From Coptis chinensis (taxonomy: Eukaryota > Streptophyta > Magnoliopsida > Ranunculales > Ranunculaceae), in the NCBI GenBank assembly GCA_015680905.1, contig CM027378.1, positions 12,877,001-12,941,000 of the forward strand: 64,000 bases of DNA, written 5' to 3'. Below are positions 11,430 to 25,650 of this stretch, piece after piece; positions within the stretch are counted from its first letter, which is position 1, and each line of letters opens with the position of its first letter. The position numbers and the translations under genes were made by a program. Below the pieces are notes generated by a model. That model did no database searches. It was given only the letters and a program-made list of their open reading frames with translations, and was not told where the DNA came from.

Positions 11430-13470
11430 ATTGGTATCAGAGCGTATGTATACAACCTAGGATTTTGAGTTTAGTGCTCGAAATTTGTGTAGACAAGGTG
11501 TTCGATTAAATTCCGAAATGAAATTGATTTTTGGGTTATTGTGTGTAACTTGAAAATGGCTCCCAAGATGTCAAACGCAAGGTTTGAAGTAGAGAAGTTT
11601 AATGGGAAGAATAACTTTGGGATTTGGCAAGTCCAAGTAAAAAACATCCTCATCCAACAAGGTTTGCACAAGGCTTTAAAGAGGATTAAATCTAAGGCGG
11701 CGAGTATGAGTAATGATGATTGGGAAGAGTTAGATCTTTAGGCTTGTTCATCAATCCGGTTATGTCTTGCTAATAAGGTCATGTATAGTGTGATGGGAGA
11801 AAATACCACTGCCGGTATTTGGCTCAAACTAGAGTCTATGTATATGACCAAGAGCATGACGAACAAGATGTACCTTAAGAAGTGTCTTTATCAGTACATG
11901 ATGGTGGATGGTTCAACGATGCAAGAGCACGTTAGTGAGTTCCGTCGATGCCTAGCAGATTATTTGAATGTGCGCATGAAGATGGATAATGAGGATCAAG
12001 CGGCATGTTTAATATTCTCCTTGCTAGAAAGTTATGAGCATCTAATGACTACATTTATGAACAGAGAAGACGTTGATCTTGACAAAGTTCAGAGTGCTCT
12101 TCCTTCTTATGAGTTGATGAAGAAGACACGTGTAAATAATAACATTGATGCAGGTCAGGGGCTAGTGGCAAGAGGAAGGTCGTAAGAAAAGGCTTCTACA
12201 AGCAATGAGAAGTCTAGGTCCAAGTCAAAGAAGCCTTTGACACATGTGAAGTGCTACAATTACGATGAAAAGGGACATTACACAAGTAATTGTCCTCACC
12301 CGAAGAAAGAGAACAAGAGAGATAGTAAGAAGAAAGGTAAGGCAAAAATTGAGGCAAGTTATGCTTCAGGCTCTGAAAGGGGCGAGTTGAGTCTCTGTGT
12401 ATCCACACAAGAATAAATTGGCCGAAAGATGGATTCTTGATTCTAGATGTTCCTACATATGTGCCCGATTAGAAAGTGGTTTACTTCTTATGAGAGCATT
12501 GATGGTGTTTCCGTTTTGATATGTAATAACGTTGCTTGTAAGACGGTAGGAATTGGAACTATACGGATCAAGATGCATGATGGTGTAGTGAGGACTTTAA
12601 CTGATGTGAGGCATGTTCCTGAGCTAAAGAAAAACCTTATTTCTCTTGGTACCTTGGATTCCAAAGGCCACAAGTTTGTGGGCGAAGGTGGAGTCCTAAA
12701 GATTGTCAGTGGCTCTTTAACTGTTATGAAGTTTCAAAGACATGGAACCTTGCATACTTTGATGGGTAGTACGGTGATAGGTGATGTAGCAGTGGTTGCA
12801 TGTAGTAATGATTTTGAATGCACTAAGATGTGGCATATGTGATTGGGGCATATAAGTGAAAAGGGTTTGTCTGAGTTGTGCAAACGAGGGTTCTTGAAGG
12901 ACTTGAAGAAGCCAAGTATGGGTTTCTATAAGCATTGCGTCTATGGGTAGCAGTGCAGAGTCAAGTTCAAGTCAAGCAAGCACACGACAACAGGCATCCT
13001 TGACTATGTGAAAATGGATGTTTGGGGACCCTCCAGAGTGGCTTCAAAGGAAGATAACCGCTATTATGTCTCATTCATTGATGATCAAACCCACTATGTG
13101 TGGGTGTATATGATAAAAACGAAAGACGAAGTGTTTGAGACATTTAAGAAGTGGAAGGCAAGGGTTGAGAATCGTACAGATTGGAAGGTCAAGACACTAC
13201 GGTCTGACAATGGTACTGAGTATACCTATGGGCCTTTCCAAGAGTTTTGTCCGCAATAAGGAATTACCAGACACTGAACAGTCAGGGGCACGCCTCCGTA
13301 AAATTGAATGGCAGAGAGGATGAATAGAACCTTGCTTGAAAGAGAGAGATGTTTGTTGTCTAATGCTAGTCTAGGCAAAGAGTATTGGGCAAATGTAGTG
13401 TCCATGGCGTGTTACCTGTATAATAGGTCACCAGTTCCAGCTATAGATTGCAAGACACCTTATGAGGTGT

Positions 13471-15068
13471 TGACCTTGCCTCTTTTTGTGTGAGATGGTA
13501 TATGGATGATGTTGATGGTCGTTGAACAAAATAGAAGCGTATCCAAACCTAATTATCCTTCAATAAGTAAAGGATGAGTAGGGTATCGTTCCACTTTTAA
13601 GTGTATGTTTATATGAAGGACAGGACTTGAAAGGGGGTTTGAGGGATTAAAAACTATTATTATATATTTTAGATTCTAATGCTAAACTAAACTAAACTAA
13701 ATTAAACTAAACTAAACTATTGAGAATTTATAAGAGAGGGAATTCAAGAGATTAGAATCCACCAATACTTTTGATCTATGACCTTCTACTTCATGGTTGT
13801 TCTTACAAATAGACTACAATTAGGCAATCGAGCGAGTGCTGATGCCCTCTTGGACGAAACATCGTTAACAATTAATTCTACTTAAGGTTGTTCCTATGTT
13901 CATGTTACTAGTATCTTCTTTCCTTTTATGTGAGCTTGGGTAGCTATTCAATGAATCACCATCTAAAGTAAACACAAGGAATACTTCCCTTACTCTAAAA
14001 CAATACACAACTAGAAGAAAAGTAAAGAATAATAGTATAATATTCAATTACAATAAATAAAACCCTATTCTAGCATTGTATTTAATTGCAATAAATAAAA
14101 GCATGTTACTAACAAATATTCAATTGCAATAAATACAGCCCTAAACTAGCATGATATTCGATTGTAATAAATAAAAATCTTAATCTATACTTCCATCCCC
14201 TAGTCTGGGCAATGGAACTATAACTAAAAACATAAATAACTAACCTGATTGAAGAACACCATGAACCAGAAGAATCATTAAACCTTAAGCACCGGCTTCA
14301 TCTTCTCCCTTGAAGGAGAATATTAGCCTTCCATAAAGAAGGAAGAACACGAAGAACGAGAAGAAGAAGAGTCGAAGAACATAAGACTAGAAAGACTAAT
14401 TTATTAAGACTCAGCTAGTTAAAACTGATCTTTTATTATTAATCTCTCTCTGCCTCAAGTTCTAGAGACAAGAGTATAAGTGAATTGGCAAATTATATGA
14501 GGTACTTAGGTCCTCTATTTATAGAGGTTACAATGAGCTCTAGAAGCATTCCAAACCGTCATTTGTTTCCTAATACAAATAGACTTCTTTCAGAGTCCAA
14601 CTTCGTCTCCAAAACTGAGAAGGAATTGGCTACTGATTCGATTCATGCGTCTGGGCGACTATTCATCGTCTTAGGCCAAAACAATCGTCTAGGCAGCTTG
14701 ATCCATGCGTCCCAGACGCGTTAGCCGATTTTGTCTCTTCTGCTCTATCCTTCTATCCCTTTTTGCGGGCTTTGGTCCAAGCAACGAATCCTTTGGCCTT
14801 GGGCTTCCAAATAGACTCTAAAATAGGTCCAAGTCGCATCTTTAATAACTCCAATTCCTTAGCCTTCTCCATGATTGTCCACGAGCTTCCCATGTGATCT
14901 TTAATGCTCCAAATTGCTCCGTTTTACCCATTTTTCTCTAATATTCCACAAAACTCACTTTTTCTCCTGTAGAATCATAAAACATAACTTACAAACACTA
15001 TTAGTCCACTAAGATGGCTAAACAAGAGGCATAATCGAGGTTAAATTGCACTTTTTGAGCACTTATCA
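13471..15068 (-). mobile_element. Solo LTR of a Ty3/gypsy (Athila-type) element
   Basis: This 1,598-bp insertion lies inside the integrase region of copia fossil 1. It begins TGACCTTGCC and ends GAGCACTTATCA, with a perfect 5-bp duplication GGTGT on both sides (13466-13470 and 15069-15073). On the minus strand it begins TGATAAGTGCTCAAAAAG, close to the start of the LTR of the gypsy element at 25651-27197. No internal region remains, as expected after LTR-LTR recombination. It is younger than the copia it interrupts. Confidence 0.85.
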
Positions 15069-17292
15069 GGTGTGGTCAGGTAACCCAGCTGATTATAGTA
15101 TTTTGCGAGTATTTGGGTCAACTACTTACTACCATGTAAGGGAGAGCAAGCTAGATCCTAAAGCTAAGAAAGCCATATTTTTAGGCTTCGCAAATGGGGT
15201 AAAGGGATACAGATTGTGGTGTCTAGAAGACGACAAGTTCTTGGTCAGCAGAGATGTTATCTTTGATGAGATTTCCGTGTTATCTTTCAGTAAGCCAGAA
15301 GGAGCTGGGCAGAATGGTGAGTCTATAGAAGTTCAAACCACTGAGCTTGAGTTGTCTGATGCAGCAGATGACTAGTTGGTTCATGATGAGGTACCAAATC
15401 ATGATACCACACAGCAACAGGAAGAAAAGCATGAGCATCCGCAACTTGTATTTGCTGACCCTAGGCCAAAGAGAAAAGTTAAAGAAATGCACAAGTATGG
15501 GCACGAGAAGCCGGTGAAACACTATGGTTAGGTGGATTTAGTGGCATATGCACTGAATATCGAAGATAATGAGCCAGATAGCTTCAAGGAAACTGTTAGA
15601 GATGCTCATTATAGAGATTGGTTGGTTGCTATGCAAGAAGAGATGGAGTCTCTTGATAAAAATCACACATGGGACCTAGTTTTATTGCCAAAAAGCAATA
15701 GTACTATCGGCAGTAAATGGGTGTTTATAAAGAAAGAGGTCCTTCCTGAGTCCGACAGTACTGGGTACAAGGCAAGAGTGGTAGCAAAGAGTTTCTCACA
15801 GAAGGAAAGAGTCGACTATAATGAGGTATTTTCCCCGGTGGTCAAACATACTTCAATTCGTGTATTATTGAGTTAAGTTGCTCACTTCGACTTAGAGTTA
15901 AAGCAACTTGATGTGAAAACTGCTTTCTTGCATGGGGACTTGGAAAAAGAGATCTATATGAGATAACCTGAAGGGTTTGTTGTTGCTGAGAAAGAAGATC
16001 ATGTATGCAAATTGAATCACTCACTATATGGGTTCCAGCAATCGCCCAAGCAATGGGTACAAGTGCTTTGACACATTCATGATGCAACATGAGTGCACCC
16101 GAAGTAAGTATGACTGTTGTGTTTACTTTCGTAGGCTTCATGGTAATAACTTCATTTATCTCCTGTTTTATGTGGATGACATGCTTATTGCTTCCAAAAG
16201 CATGGTGGAGATAGACAAGTTGAAATCTCAACTTAGCTCTGAGTTTGAGATGAAACTCAACTTAGCTCTGAGTTTGAGATGAAAGACTTAGGTAGAGCCA
16301 AGAAGATACTGGGCATAGAGATTGACAGAGATAGGAAGAAACGACGGATAGTTGTATCTCAGAAGAAATACCTTCATAAAGTAATTTCTTGTTTTGGTAT
16401 GGAGAATGCAAAGTCAGTTTCTACTCTTTTGGCTGGGCATTTTATTCTTTCAGCTAAGTTCTCTCCTAGTTCGGTGGAGGAACAAAAGCATATGGCTAAT
16501 GTTCCTAATGCAAGTGCCGTGGGCAGTTAGATGTATGTTATGGTGTGCACACGCCCAGACATTTCACAGGCAATTAATGTTGTAAGCAGGTATATGGCAA
16601 ATCCTGGGAAGCAGCATTGGGAGGCAGTGAAATGGGTACTAAGGTACTTGAAGGGTACCTTGGATGTGGGATTAGTTTATGGTGGAGGCATTTGTTATGT
16701 CAGTAGGTATGCGGATTCAGATTATGCAGGTGATCTAGATAGACGACGATCAACTACTGGTTATGTGTTTATGATACATGGTGCACTAGTTAGTTGGAGG
16801 TCTATGCTACGAGCTTCGATTTTGCTATATCTACTCTTGAGGCGAGTATATGGCGATGGCGAGAGCGATTAAAGAGGCACTATGGCTTCAAGGTCTTCTG
16901 GATGATATGGGTATTGAGCAGAACAGTGTTGCTTTGTATTATGATAGTCAGAGTGTTATTCATTTGGCGAAGAAATAGGTTCATCATGCTCGGACCAAGC
17001 ATATTGATGTCCGTTATCACTTTATACGGGATGTCATTGAGGATGGTGATGTAGCACTTGAGAAAGTGGACACCCATGACAATCCTGCTGATATGTTGAC
17101 AAAGGTTGTCACCGGAGTTAAGTTCCAACATTGTTTGGACTTGCTCCAAATCCTACATGCTTAAATTAAAATCGAAATTCAAATAACAATTAACTACCAA
17201 ATTCAAATTTAACTACTGAATTTAACAACTTAACATCCAAACTAATAAAAACAATAAAGAACAACATCAAAACAACAAATTTTTCTAAACAG

Positions 17293-18460
17293 CTAGCCAT
17301 GAGATGAAGATGGACCTTGAGATGAAGATGGGGCCTGGGATGAAGGTGGGCCCGAGCCATCCGTCCGTTGGCGACGACGCTCATGCCTCACAGACTCCCC
17401 TGAGGAAGAACCCCCCATGGGTGGCTTACGTTCTAGAATCTCTACTCGGAACCGGTGTTGTACCTCCATCTCAGCCTTCATCTTTACCCAATGCGCATCC
17501 TGACGCTGGACGAGAGTCTCCATGTTATACTGGAGATCCTTCCCACCATCGTTGAGCAAATCAAAATTCGTCTGAAGGTTCTTTTGTTTATTTCAAATTT
17601 TAATCTGTCTAGTCCGTAAATATTCACAAATACTATAAACTCAAAGCAAGCCACTATGCAGCACTGACATGCGTTCTAAATCAGAAGTACAACTCTCCAA
17701 GGCATTGGCATCCAAACATGTCATATCCTCCATCTCATTATCCGAATCAACCACCCTATACATCGGCAACTTCCAAGTCTTTTGGATACACTCCGTATAA
17801 ATAATTGCATTTGAATGCAATTTTAACATAATACTTTCAGATTTTGTAACAGCTCTAAAAGACATCATGATCTTAGTGATTAATACCGGGAAAGGCGCAA
17901 TACTCTTTCCAACTCCTCTAATCATATTTAAAATAAAATCGAGGAATGCAGAATTTATACCTCTTCTCTTGCAATATCTAGAGAACGTGCAGACAGGTCA
18001 GACCGATGTCGCTGACTTTCTCTTTCCCCATGACATTCTTACCAATCCACTAAGCTACAGCCAGCTGGTTGGTTCAAAGAGATGACTGTCGAACACAATG
18101 AAAATTCGGATTGTACCGTCCCTCCATGACAGTGTCTTTCATCAATGCAGGAACTCCAGCATACTAGGTTTCCTGCAAGGTGGCTTCGAGATGGCGTTCA
18201 GGCGTAATGCCTAAAATATTAGCCAACAACTCTCTAGAAACTTCTCTCCTCGTCCCAGCCACCTTCACAAAAAGTTTCTGACCCTCCAACTCCTTCTTCT
18301 TATAGAATTGTTCGACCAAATCGGAGTGGTAGAAATCATCTGTCGAATACCATAACCTATTCCAATCCCTCCTAATCATCTCGTCACTAAAAAACGACGT
18401 AAAACGGTCAGCAGTAAAAGCTTGTTCCGGCAAAATTCTTCATTTTTGAGCCATTGAAGT
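17293..18460 (-). pseudogene. Post-pol extra coding region of the Athila-like fossil
   Basis: Minus-strand frames between integrase and the lost 3' LTR include RFTSFFSDEMIRRDWNRLWY, a KLFVKVAGTRREVSRELL block, and a C-terminal Ser/Pro/Gln-rich tail (GPPSSQAPSSSQGPSSS). The first part resembles the plant transposon protein domain often found in this position of Athila elements, sometimes called env-like. That assignment is from memory and is moderate. The region is broken. Confidence 0.55.
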
Positions 18461-19470
18461 TTTGAAACGATTTGTGGATGAAGACAATGTAGGGAACAAG
18501 TTTGAATAGGATTCCCTCACAAACTCGGAGTTGTGGCGGTGTTGGTTGTGAAAATTTATTATTTTGGTAATTTTTTAGTATTTTCGGTGGGTAAGTTGGT
18601 GTTGGATAATGGTGTAAAGTAGGACTCGCGATTTGGAGTGGGTTAAAGCTTTTGGCGTGGTGGTTTTTTTTTTTTTTTTTTTTTTTTAGGGTTTGGATGT
18701 TGTTAATGGCGGAAAATAGAGAAACTTGCGAACTGTTTTTGTGTTTGAGGAAGGAGACGCACGTGTGCGGCACGTGCGTGCGGAAATTTTGGGCCCAAGC
18801 CCAATTCGATATTCGTCGATTCCGTTCTTATGCACACTAATCTTCAAACTGAAATTCTCGACTCGTTCACGGTCCGATTTTTACGAATGAACTATGAAAA
18901 CAATCAGGAGAGAATTTCCAATCTAATGATTCATAAAACACTCTATTCTAACCATGTTTGACATATAAAAAGATGGAGAATGCCTCGGAGTACGCGCATG
19001 ACATAAGTTATGCGAACAAATGAAATCTAAATTCATAGCTATAATACGATTAAATGGCATAAGCAACAAAAATGGAAAGTTTAGCAATCGAGGATGGAAA
19101 GACCGACACCCCACCCCTAAACAAATTTTTGGAAACGAAGTTTGAAAATTTGTTTTAAAGCGTGGGTCTTTTAAAGTCAGATTCCCGAGACTTTCTAGAT
19201 TACTATTTTTATGATTTTAATATTTTTTACTTTTTATGAATATGGATTAATATAAGGAAAAACAATAAGCAATAAGGACATAATTCACACCATAGAGGAA
19301 CATGACTCAAAAATTGAGAAAAAATGCAAGAGTGGAAAATGTGAATTATGTTAAATGTGGTCTTAGGATCTGGTTCTTACAGCCACACACTCCATAGGGA
19401 GGGCCCGGTTACCTGAATGGTGTACTTACCAATAAATGGAAGTAAAATGAAGTACACCAAGCAACAAAGG

Positions 19471-22400
19471 TCAGTCCTCATAGACAGGGTCCTGTAGAAG
19501 GACTTCCTCCACATCAAGGGGCATTAACTCGTGAAAATGTTTTAAACGTTGGCCATTGACTCGAAAGGTACTATTGTCCTTAGGATTTACCAAGGTGATT
19601 GCCCCATAAGGGGTGACTTCAGTAACCAAAAAAGGACCGGACCAACTGGTTTTTAATTTTCTGGGAAAAATATGTAGACAGGAGTTGTAAAGCAAGACTT
19701 TTTAACCTACCACAAACTCTTTGCGTAAGATTTGCTTATCATGAACACGTTTCATATTAGCTTTATAATCCTTCATGAGATCATAAGAATCGCTACGGAT
19801 TTCTTTAAGCTCATTCAATTGCAACTTGCGCTTGACACCCGCCTCAACAAAATTGAAGTTAAGGCTTTTTATAGCCCACATAGCAAGGTGCTCCAATTCA
19901 ACAGGCCAATAACAAGGTTTCCCAAATACAAGTCTGAAGGGAGACATACCTATAGGAGTTTTAAAAGCACTCCTATACGCCCATCAGGCATTAGTTAGAC
20001 GCTTAGACCAATCTTTCATATTAGGGTTTACAGTTGTTTCTAAGATTTTTTTGATTTCCTTATTAGAAACTTCTACTTAGCCGCTAGTTTGTGGATGTAA
20101 CTCCATACTTTTTAACTAGAGACGCAACAACTCTGTTACAAAAATGTGTTCCACCATCACTAATGATGGCTTTAGGAATACCAAATCGACAGAAAATGTA
20201 CTCCTTAACAAAAAAACACAACTGTCTTATGGTCATTGCTATGGCAAGCCATGGCCTCTATCCATTTAGACACGTAGTCCACGACAACTAGAATATAAAT
20301 GAAATCATGGGAAACAGGAAAAAGACCCATGAAATCAATGCCCCATACATCAAAAATTTCTACCACCATGATTGGGTTTAATGGCATCATATTACGTTTA
20401 GTGATTCACCTAAGTTGTTGGCAACGAACACATGTCTTGTAATGCACTTGGGCATCTTCAAAAAGAGTAGGCCAATAAAACCCACAATGAAGAATTTTAG
20501 CAGCTGCTTTCATACCACTAAAATGGCCACCACACTTTTTGTCATAGCAGAACAATAGAACCTCATTATATTCCCACTGGGAAATACAGCGATGAATAAT
20601 CTGATCTGGACAATACTTAAAAAGGTATGGCTCATCCCAGTAGTATAGCTTAACTCTGGCCAAGAACTTCTTATGTTCATTTCTTGACCAATCATCAGGA
20701 AGAATATCAGACGCTAAATAATTCACAATATCCGCATACCATGGTGCAGAAAAAATAGCATAAAGATACTCATCAAGAAAGGAGTCACGTATTGACTCAG
20801 AATCACTATCATCGTCATTTGTTAGTCTAGATAAGTGGTCGGCAACTACATTTTCGACCCTTCTTTTGTCCTTTATTTCTAATATGAACTCTTGCAGGAG
20901 AAGAATCCATCGGATTAATCTCTTCTTAGCATCCTTCTTTGCGAGAAGGTACCTAAAGGATGCATGGTCCGTGTAAACTAAAGTCTTAGTACTAACCAAA
21001 TAAGGACGAAACTTATCTAAAGCATAAACGATAGCTAATAATTCTTTTTCAGTAGTTGTACAATTCCTTTGAGCACCGTTTAAAGTTTTACTAGCATAAT
21101 AAATAGCAGTGGACTTATTATCTAGTTTCTAACCTAGCTAACACAGTACCAACGACATAATCACTAGCATCACACATGAGTTCGAAAGGTTTAGACTAAT
21201 CGGGAGGCTGTATAATAGGTGCAGAGGTTAAGGTGGCTTTTAAAGTTTCAAAAGCCAGTTTACAGATAAAATTAAAATCAAAGATGACATCCTTTAAAAG
21301 CAGATTAGTTATAGGCCTAGCTATTTTTGAAAAATCTTTGATAAAACGCCTATAAAAACCTGCATGGCCTAGAAAGGCTCTAATATCACGGACAGTCCGT
21401 GGTATAGGTAGAGACGCTATCTTATCTAGTTTGGCCTTATCTACTTCGATGCCATCACTAGATACAATGTGCCCTAGCATTATTCCCTTTTTCACCATGA
21501 AATGACATTTTTACCAATTTAAAACCAGACTCTTCTCTTCACACTGTGTCAAAACCTTAGATAAGTTAGACAGACAGTCAGTGAAAGAGTCTCCATAGAT
21601 AAAAAAATTATCCATGAAAACTTCCATGAAGCGTTCTACCATGTCACTAAATATATGAAGCATACACAGCTGGAAGGTACCAGGAGCGTTACAAAGGCTA
21701 AAAGGCATTCGTTTATAGGCATACGTTCCAAACGGACATGTGAAGGTAGTCTTTTCTTGGTCATCAATATCAATAATAATCTGAAAATAGCCAGATTAGC
21801 CATCCAAAAAACAATAAAAAGCATGACCAGCTAGACATTCAAGCATCTGATCTATAAAGGGTAAAGGAAAATAATCCGTTTGTGTCATGGCATTTAAACA
21901 TCTGTAATTAATACAAATCCTCCATTTCATAGGACCATGCGTGGAAACATATTCACCCTTGGCATTACGTACCATGGTAATCCCTGATTTCTTAGGAACT
22001 ACATGAATGGGACTTACCCATTCGCTATCAGAGATTGGGTATATGATACCTGCATCGAGTAACCGTAAGACTTCTTCCCTGACTATCTCTTTCATGGCAG
22101 GGTTCAAGCGACACTGAGGTTCGCGAGAAGTCTTTGTGTTATCCTCCAAATGGATACGACAAACATTAGGGTCAATTCCCTTAATGTCTTCTAGGGACCA
22201 ACCAATCGCCGAACGAAGTTCCCTAATCACCCTAATCAAACGTGCCTCTTCATCCTCAGATAACAGAGAAGATATAATTATGGGATGACTACCATCCGGA
22301 TCAAGTTGAATATACTTTAACTCAGAAGGAAGAGGTTTAAGCACCGGGGTGGAAGGAATGTCGATAAATGCTTCTGGAGGGTCCTCATCTTGAGTAATGA

Positions 22401-22911
22401 AGACTTGTTTAGGTAGCAAGTCCTCAAACTTAGTAGATGGAGCAATAGAAGGGTCTAAGGTAGGTGTAGACTCGAAGATGGTGTTGACTTCCTCTAAGTA
22501 GGAGTCATCGGCAAACTCTGAACTTCCAAAAGAAAGGAATTTATCCATCTGGTTTTCTGGAAACGTGTTATTAAAATAGTCTTGAGCTAAGCTCTCGATC
22601 ATACTAACCTCCCCATCTACAGACGAATCTGGTAACTATTTCATCATTTTAAAAACATTTATCTCAACAGAAAGATGGTCAAAAGGCAAGGACATCGAAC
22701 CATCGCAGCAATTTATAAGCGCGTTGGTAGTCGCCAAGAAGGGCCGCCCTAAGATGATCGGAACAGAGTCGTTAGCGACTTCTGTATCGAGGATAACAAA
22801 ATCAGCAGGATAGTAGAAATCCTGAATCTTAACAAGCACGTTTTCAACCACACCTTTAGGATACTTAATACACCGATTTGCTAATTGCAACGTCATTTTA
22901 GTAGGTTGCAT
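19471..22911 (-). pseudogene. pol region of the Athila-like fossil
   Basis: In transcription order: an aspartic-protease segment (VNDSVPIILGRPFLATTNA type, 22911-22636), reverse transcriptase (SEWVSPIHVVPKKSG, RICINYRCLN, then the GYSGY-type block and IFSDMVERFMEVFMDNF), RNase H ([21 protein letters not shown]), the integrase zinc domain ([18 protein letters not shown]) and core ([13 protein letters not shown]), and the integrase C-terminal segment (SWSGPFLVTEV). The order PR-RT-RH-IN is Ty3/gypsy. Several breaks are present. Confidence 0.85.
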
Positions 22912-23699
22912 CTCCTGTATACCTATTTGTTTGTATAGATAATACGAGAGTAAGTTAACACTCGCCCCCCAGGTCTAATAAAGTGGTCGTCGTGTAGGAA
23001 TCTCCTAAGGTGTATTGTACAGTAGGACAACCAGGGTCTTTGTACTTAACGATTCCATTATGTTCTGATAAAGTTGGAAATTGTTCAGTTAAAAAGGCAT
23101 CTTTGGGAATATTTGTGTTACGCCTAGTAGTGCACAACTCTTTAAAAAACTTAGCATGGTGAGGTAACTTTTTAAACGCTTCAAGAAAGGGTAGGTTTAT
23201 CGTTAGATTTTTGAAAACTTCCCTAATCTCATCGAAATGCGTATCCTTGTTTAACATTGCTAATCTCTGGGGAAATAGCGGTTTCTCTCTATATTTAGCA
23301 TATGGATCAACAGGATGTCTAACCTTGGCTTTCTATTTTTTAGGTTGTGGTTTAGCTGGTACCTCTACAAGGGTAGGATTTTTAGTTTCTATTTTGGTAT
23401 CTAGTTCAATATCCGGTGTAGGGGCTACTGGTGGGGTAACTACAGGCATAGTTACGGCGTTATCAACCACTCTGCCAGAATGGAGAGTGGTGATGGCATT
23501 TAGCTCACCTACATTTGCATTTTCCTTACTAGTATTACCGTTTACCTCAAAGGCTGTGTTTGTTATTTTAGGATTAGGTATCGCTTGACCTGGAAATACA
23601 CCTTTTGGTTGTACTTTCTCTTGTGTTAACTGTTGTAAGGAAAGTTGGATAGACTGTAAAATCTGTTATTGGGTTTGCATAAAGGCGTCGAAATGATCC

Positions 23700-25055
23700 G
23701 GTTATGGAGGAGTGTTTGCTATAAGTTGTGTGACAGGAACTATGTCACATTGATTATTAACAGGTGGGTTGTGATAGTTATGATTAACCGAAACGATGCC
23801 TCTATTAGCATTATAATTATTATTGTTATAAATTATAATTATTATTGTTATAATTATTATAATTCCCTTATCCTTGTCCTTGTCGTGGTGGAGATTGGTT
23901 GTAATTGTTTGCTGGTCTAACATTTTGATTATTATACCCTGGAGGTGTAACTTGTTGATTATTTCTCCAACTGAAGTTGGGATGTTGTCTCCAAGGGGCA
24001 TTAGGAATAGGATAGCTATTAATATAGCAAACATTATCTTTTTGTGATGTTTGTTGTTCATATGTGAGAGGACAATAGGAGTCGGGATGCTCAGAACTCA
24101 AACAGAAATTACATGGATTAGAGTTGACATTCATGAAGAGAATATGCTTTTGTTGAACAGAAATAGGTTCTACCTTTTTAGTTCGAGATTCAGTTAAAGT
24201 TTTAAGCTCAGGATCGGGTTTAATCTCAAACATACCGGCGGCCTCAACTGTTGAAGAAGAAGTAGCGGAGCGGGAGATATCGTCACTACCCCCCCCCCCC
24301 CCCCAGTTATTATTACGCTTTGTTTGATCTTCTAAAAATTTATAAGCCTATGAGGCTCTTTTACTGAGGAAGCTACCTCCATTCATTATATCAAGGACCT
24401 CTTTATGGTGGTGTAACAGTCCCTTAAAAAAGGCACGAACTAACGTGTCTTTCGCAAGGTTATGATGTGGACACTCTATAAGATGGTCAGTGAAACGATT
24501 CCAAGCCTCTGAAAAGGATTTATGAGGATTCTGTCGGAAAAAATGAATCTTGGAAAGCATTTCATCTGTCTTCAGTGGTGGGTAAAAATGTTCCATAAAT
24601 AGTTGAACAAGTTTGGCCCATGAGTCCACAGAATTAGGCGCTTGGGCAGTTAACCAAGACGTCGCCTTGTCGGCTAAGGTGAAAGGAAACACCCTCAGTT
24701 TAATTTGTTCAGCACCAACCGTAGGATGATGGAATGTGGTAAGAACTTGTTCAATCCTACGCATGTGCTGATAAGGTTTTTCATAGTCTAACCCATGAAA
24801 AACGGGTAACAAATTAAATATATTTGGGGGGATTCGGAAATCCCCCACTGGGTCTGCAAGAATAATGCAAAATTTTGGACTATCGTTCAAGGCTTTGTAA
24901 AAGTCAGAGAGAGGATAATCTCTTTCTTTAGCCATTATATCAGGTGTAGTGTGTGATATACTAGCTAGAGGTGTATTGAGTGGTATACTAGATAGGTGTG
25001 TTTGTTGACGTTTAATTACGTTAGGCATTTTTCTTTTACCTGACCTTAATCTCAT
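23700..25055 (-). pseudogene. gag region of the Athila-like fossil
   Basis: The frame carries the plant gypsy gag signature: FHGLDYEKPYQHMRRIE, FPFTLADKATSWL, then FMEHFYPP and HKSFSEAWNRF. Downstream, at about 24100-24150, is a Cys-rich segment (NPCNFCLSSEHPDSYCP) in the position of the nucleocapsid knuckle, followed by an Asn/Gln-rich stretch. It is part of a broken element. Confidence 0.8.
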
Positions 25056-25296
25056 GCAAAGCTAAGACCAATCTTAACTAAACACGACAACACTCAAAAC
25101 AATCATGATATGCTAGTATAAACCTCTAACAGGAGATGCGAGGAGTGGAAGAAAGAAGTACCTGAATGCCTCCTTGCTTCGCTTATGAATAGCGTCTTGT
25201 ATACACGAGCTCAATGTGTATAACAAGTTAGAAACACTGAATAACTTGAAGTAATGGAAGTTTGTACTAACCGATGAAAATCGGGTGGTTCAGAAG

Positions 25297-25510
25297 AGGG
25301 CGCGGGTCGCGCTCAGAAATAGCCTAGGTAGGGCGTGGGTCGCCCTCAGGTGGAACTCGAGTTATAGTGTTTTAAGCGTAGGTGGTGCTCAAACTTTGCC
25401 TTGTATGGGCGCAGGTCGTGCTCCTTCCTAGCTCGAGTTACAAGCGTTTCAGCGCAGGTGGCGCTCAAACTTTGCCTTATATGGGCGCGGGGCGCACTCA
25501 GGCTTGTTCT
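25297..25510. repeat. GC-rich motif array in the 5' leader of the Athila-like fossil
   Basis: There are about six copies of a GGGCGCGGGTCGCGCTC-type motif, two of them preceded by AAACTTTGCCTTGTAT-like sequence, between the primer site and gag. The same motif type is repeated in the LTRs of two copia families (10853-10993, 52438-52562, 57318-57488). Confidence 0.75.
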
Positions 25511-25650
25511 TGGAAAAAAATAAAAAAATCTGAACCAAGCAATCACTGTTATAACCAAACAAGGGTGGGTGGGTTTAATGGGACTTTGGGAAGACTAAGA
25601 ATACTAATAAAAACAATTCTAAACGGAACTAAGATGGCAGCGGCGCCATT

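Larger units (their letters stand above)
10816..17163 (+). mobile_element. Ty1/copia fossil 1, 3' end missing, with a solo LTR nested in it
   Basis: The 5' LTR ends CCACAACA at 11429 and is followed by a tRNA-Met-type primer site, TGGTATCAGAGC (11432-11443). Parts in order: gag (11553-12185), zinc-knuckle-like segment (about 12245-12300), protease region (about 12430-12840), integrase (13008-13470, continuing 15069-15375 beyond a nested solo LTR), reverse transcriptase (about 15532-16530) and RNase H (16531-17160). Integrase before reverse transcriptase is diagnostic of Ty1/copia. The element is broken at many places (of the order of ten), and the polypurine tract and 3' LTR are absent. The start coordinate is approximate. 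It is clearly old. Confidence 0.85.

Noticed and set aside
18652-18840. 62-codon frame starting with a poly-Phe tract
   Set aside because: It is a reading of a T homopolymer inside a retrotransposon, with no plausible protein.
23211-23588. 125-codon + strand open frame
   Set aside because: It is the antisense shadow of the gag-to-protease region of the minus-strand gypsy.
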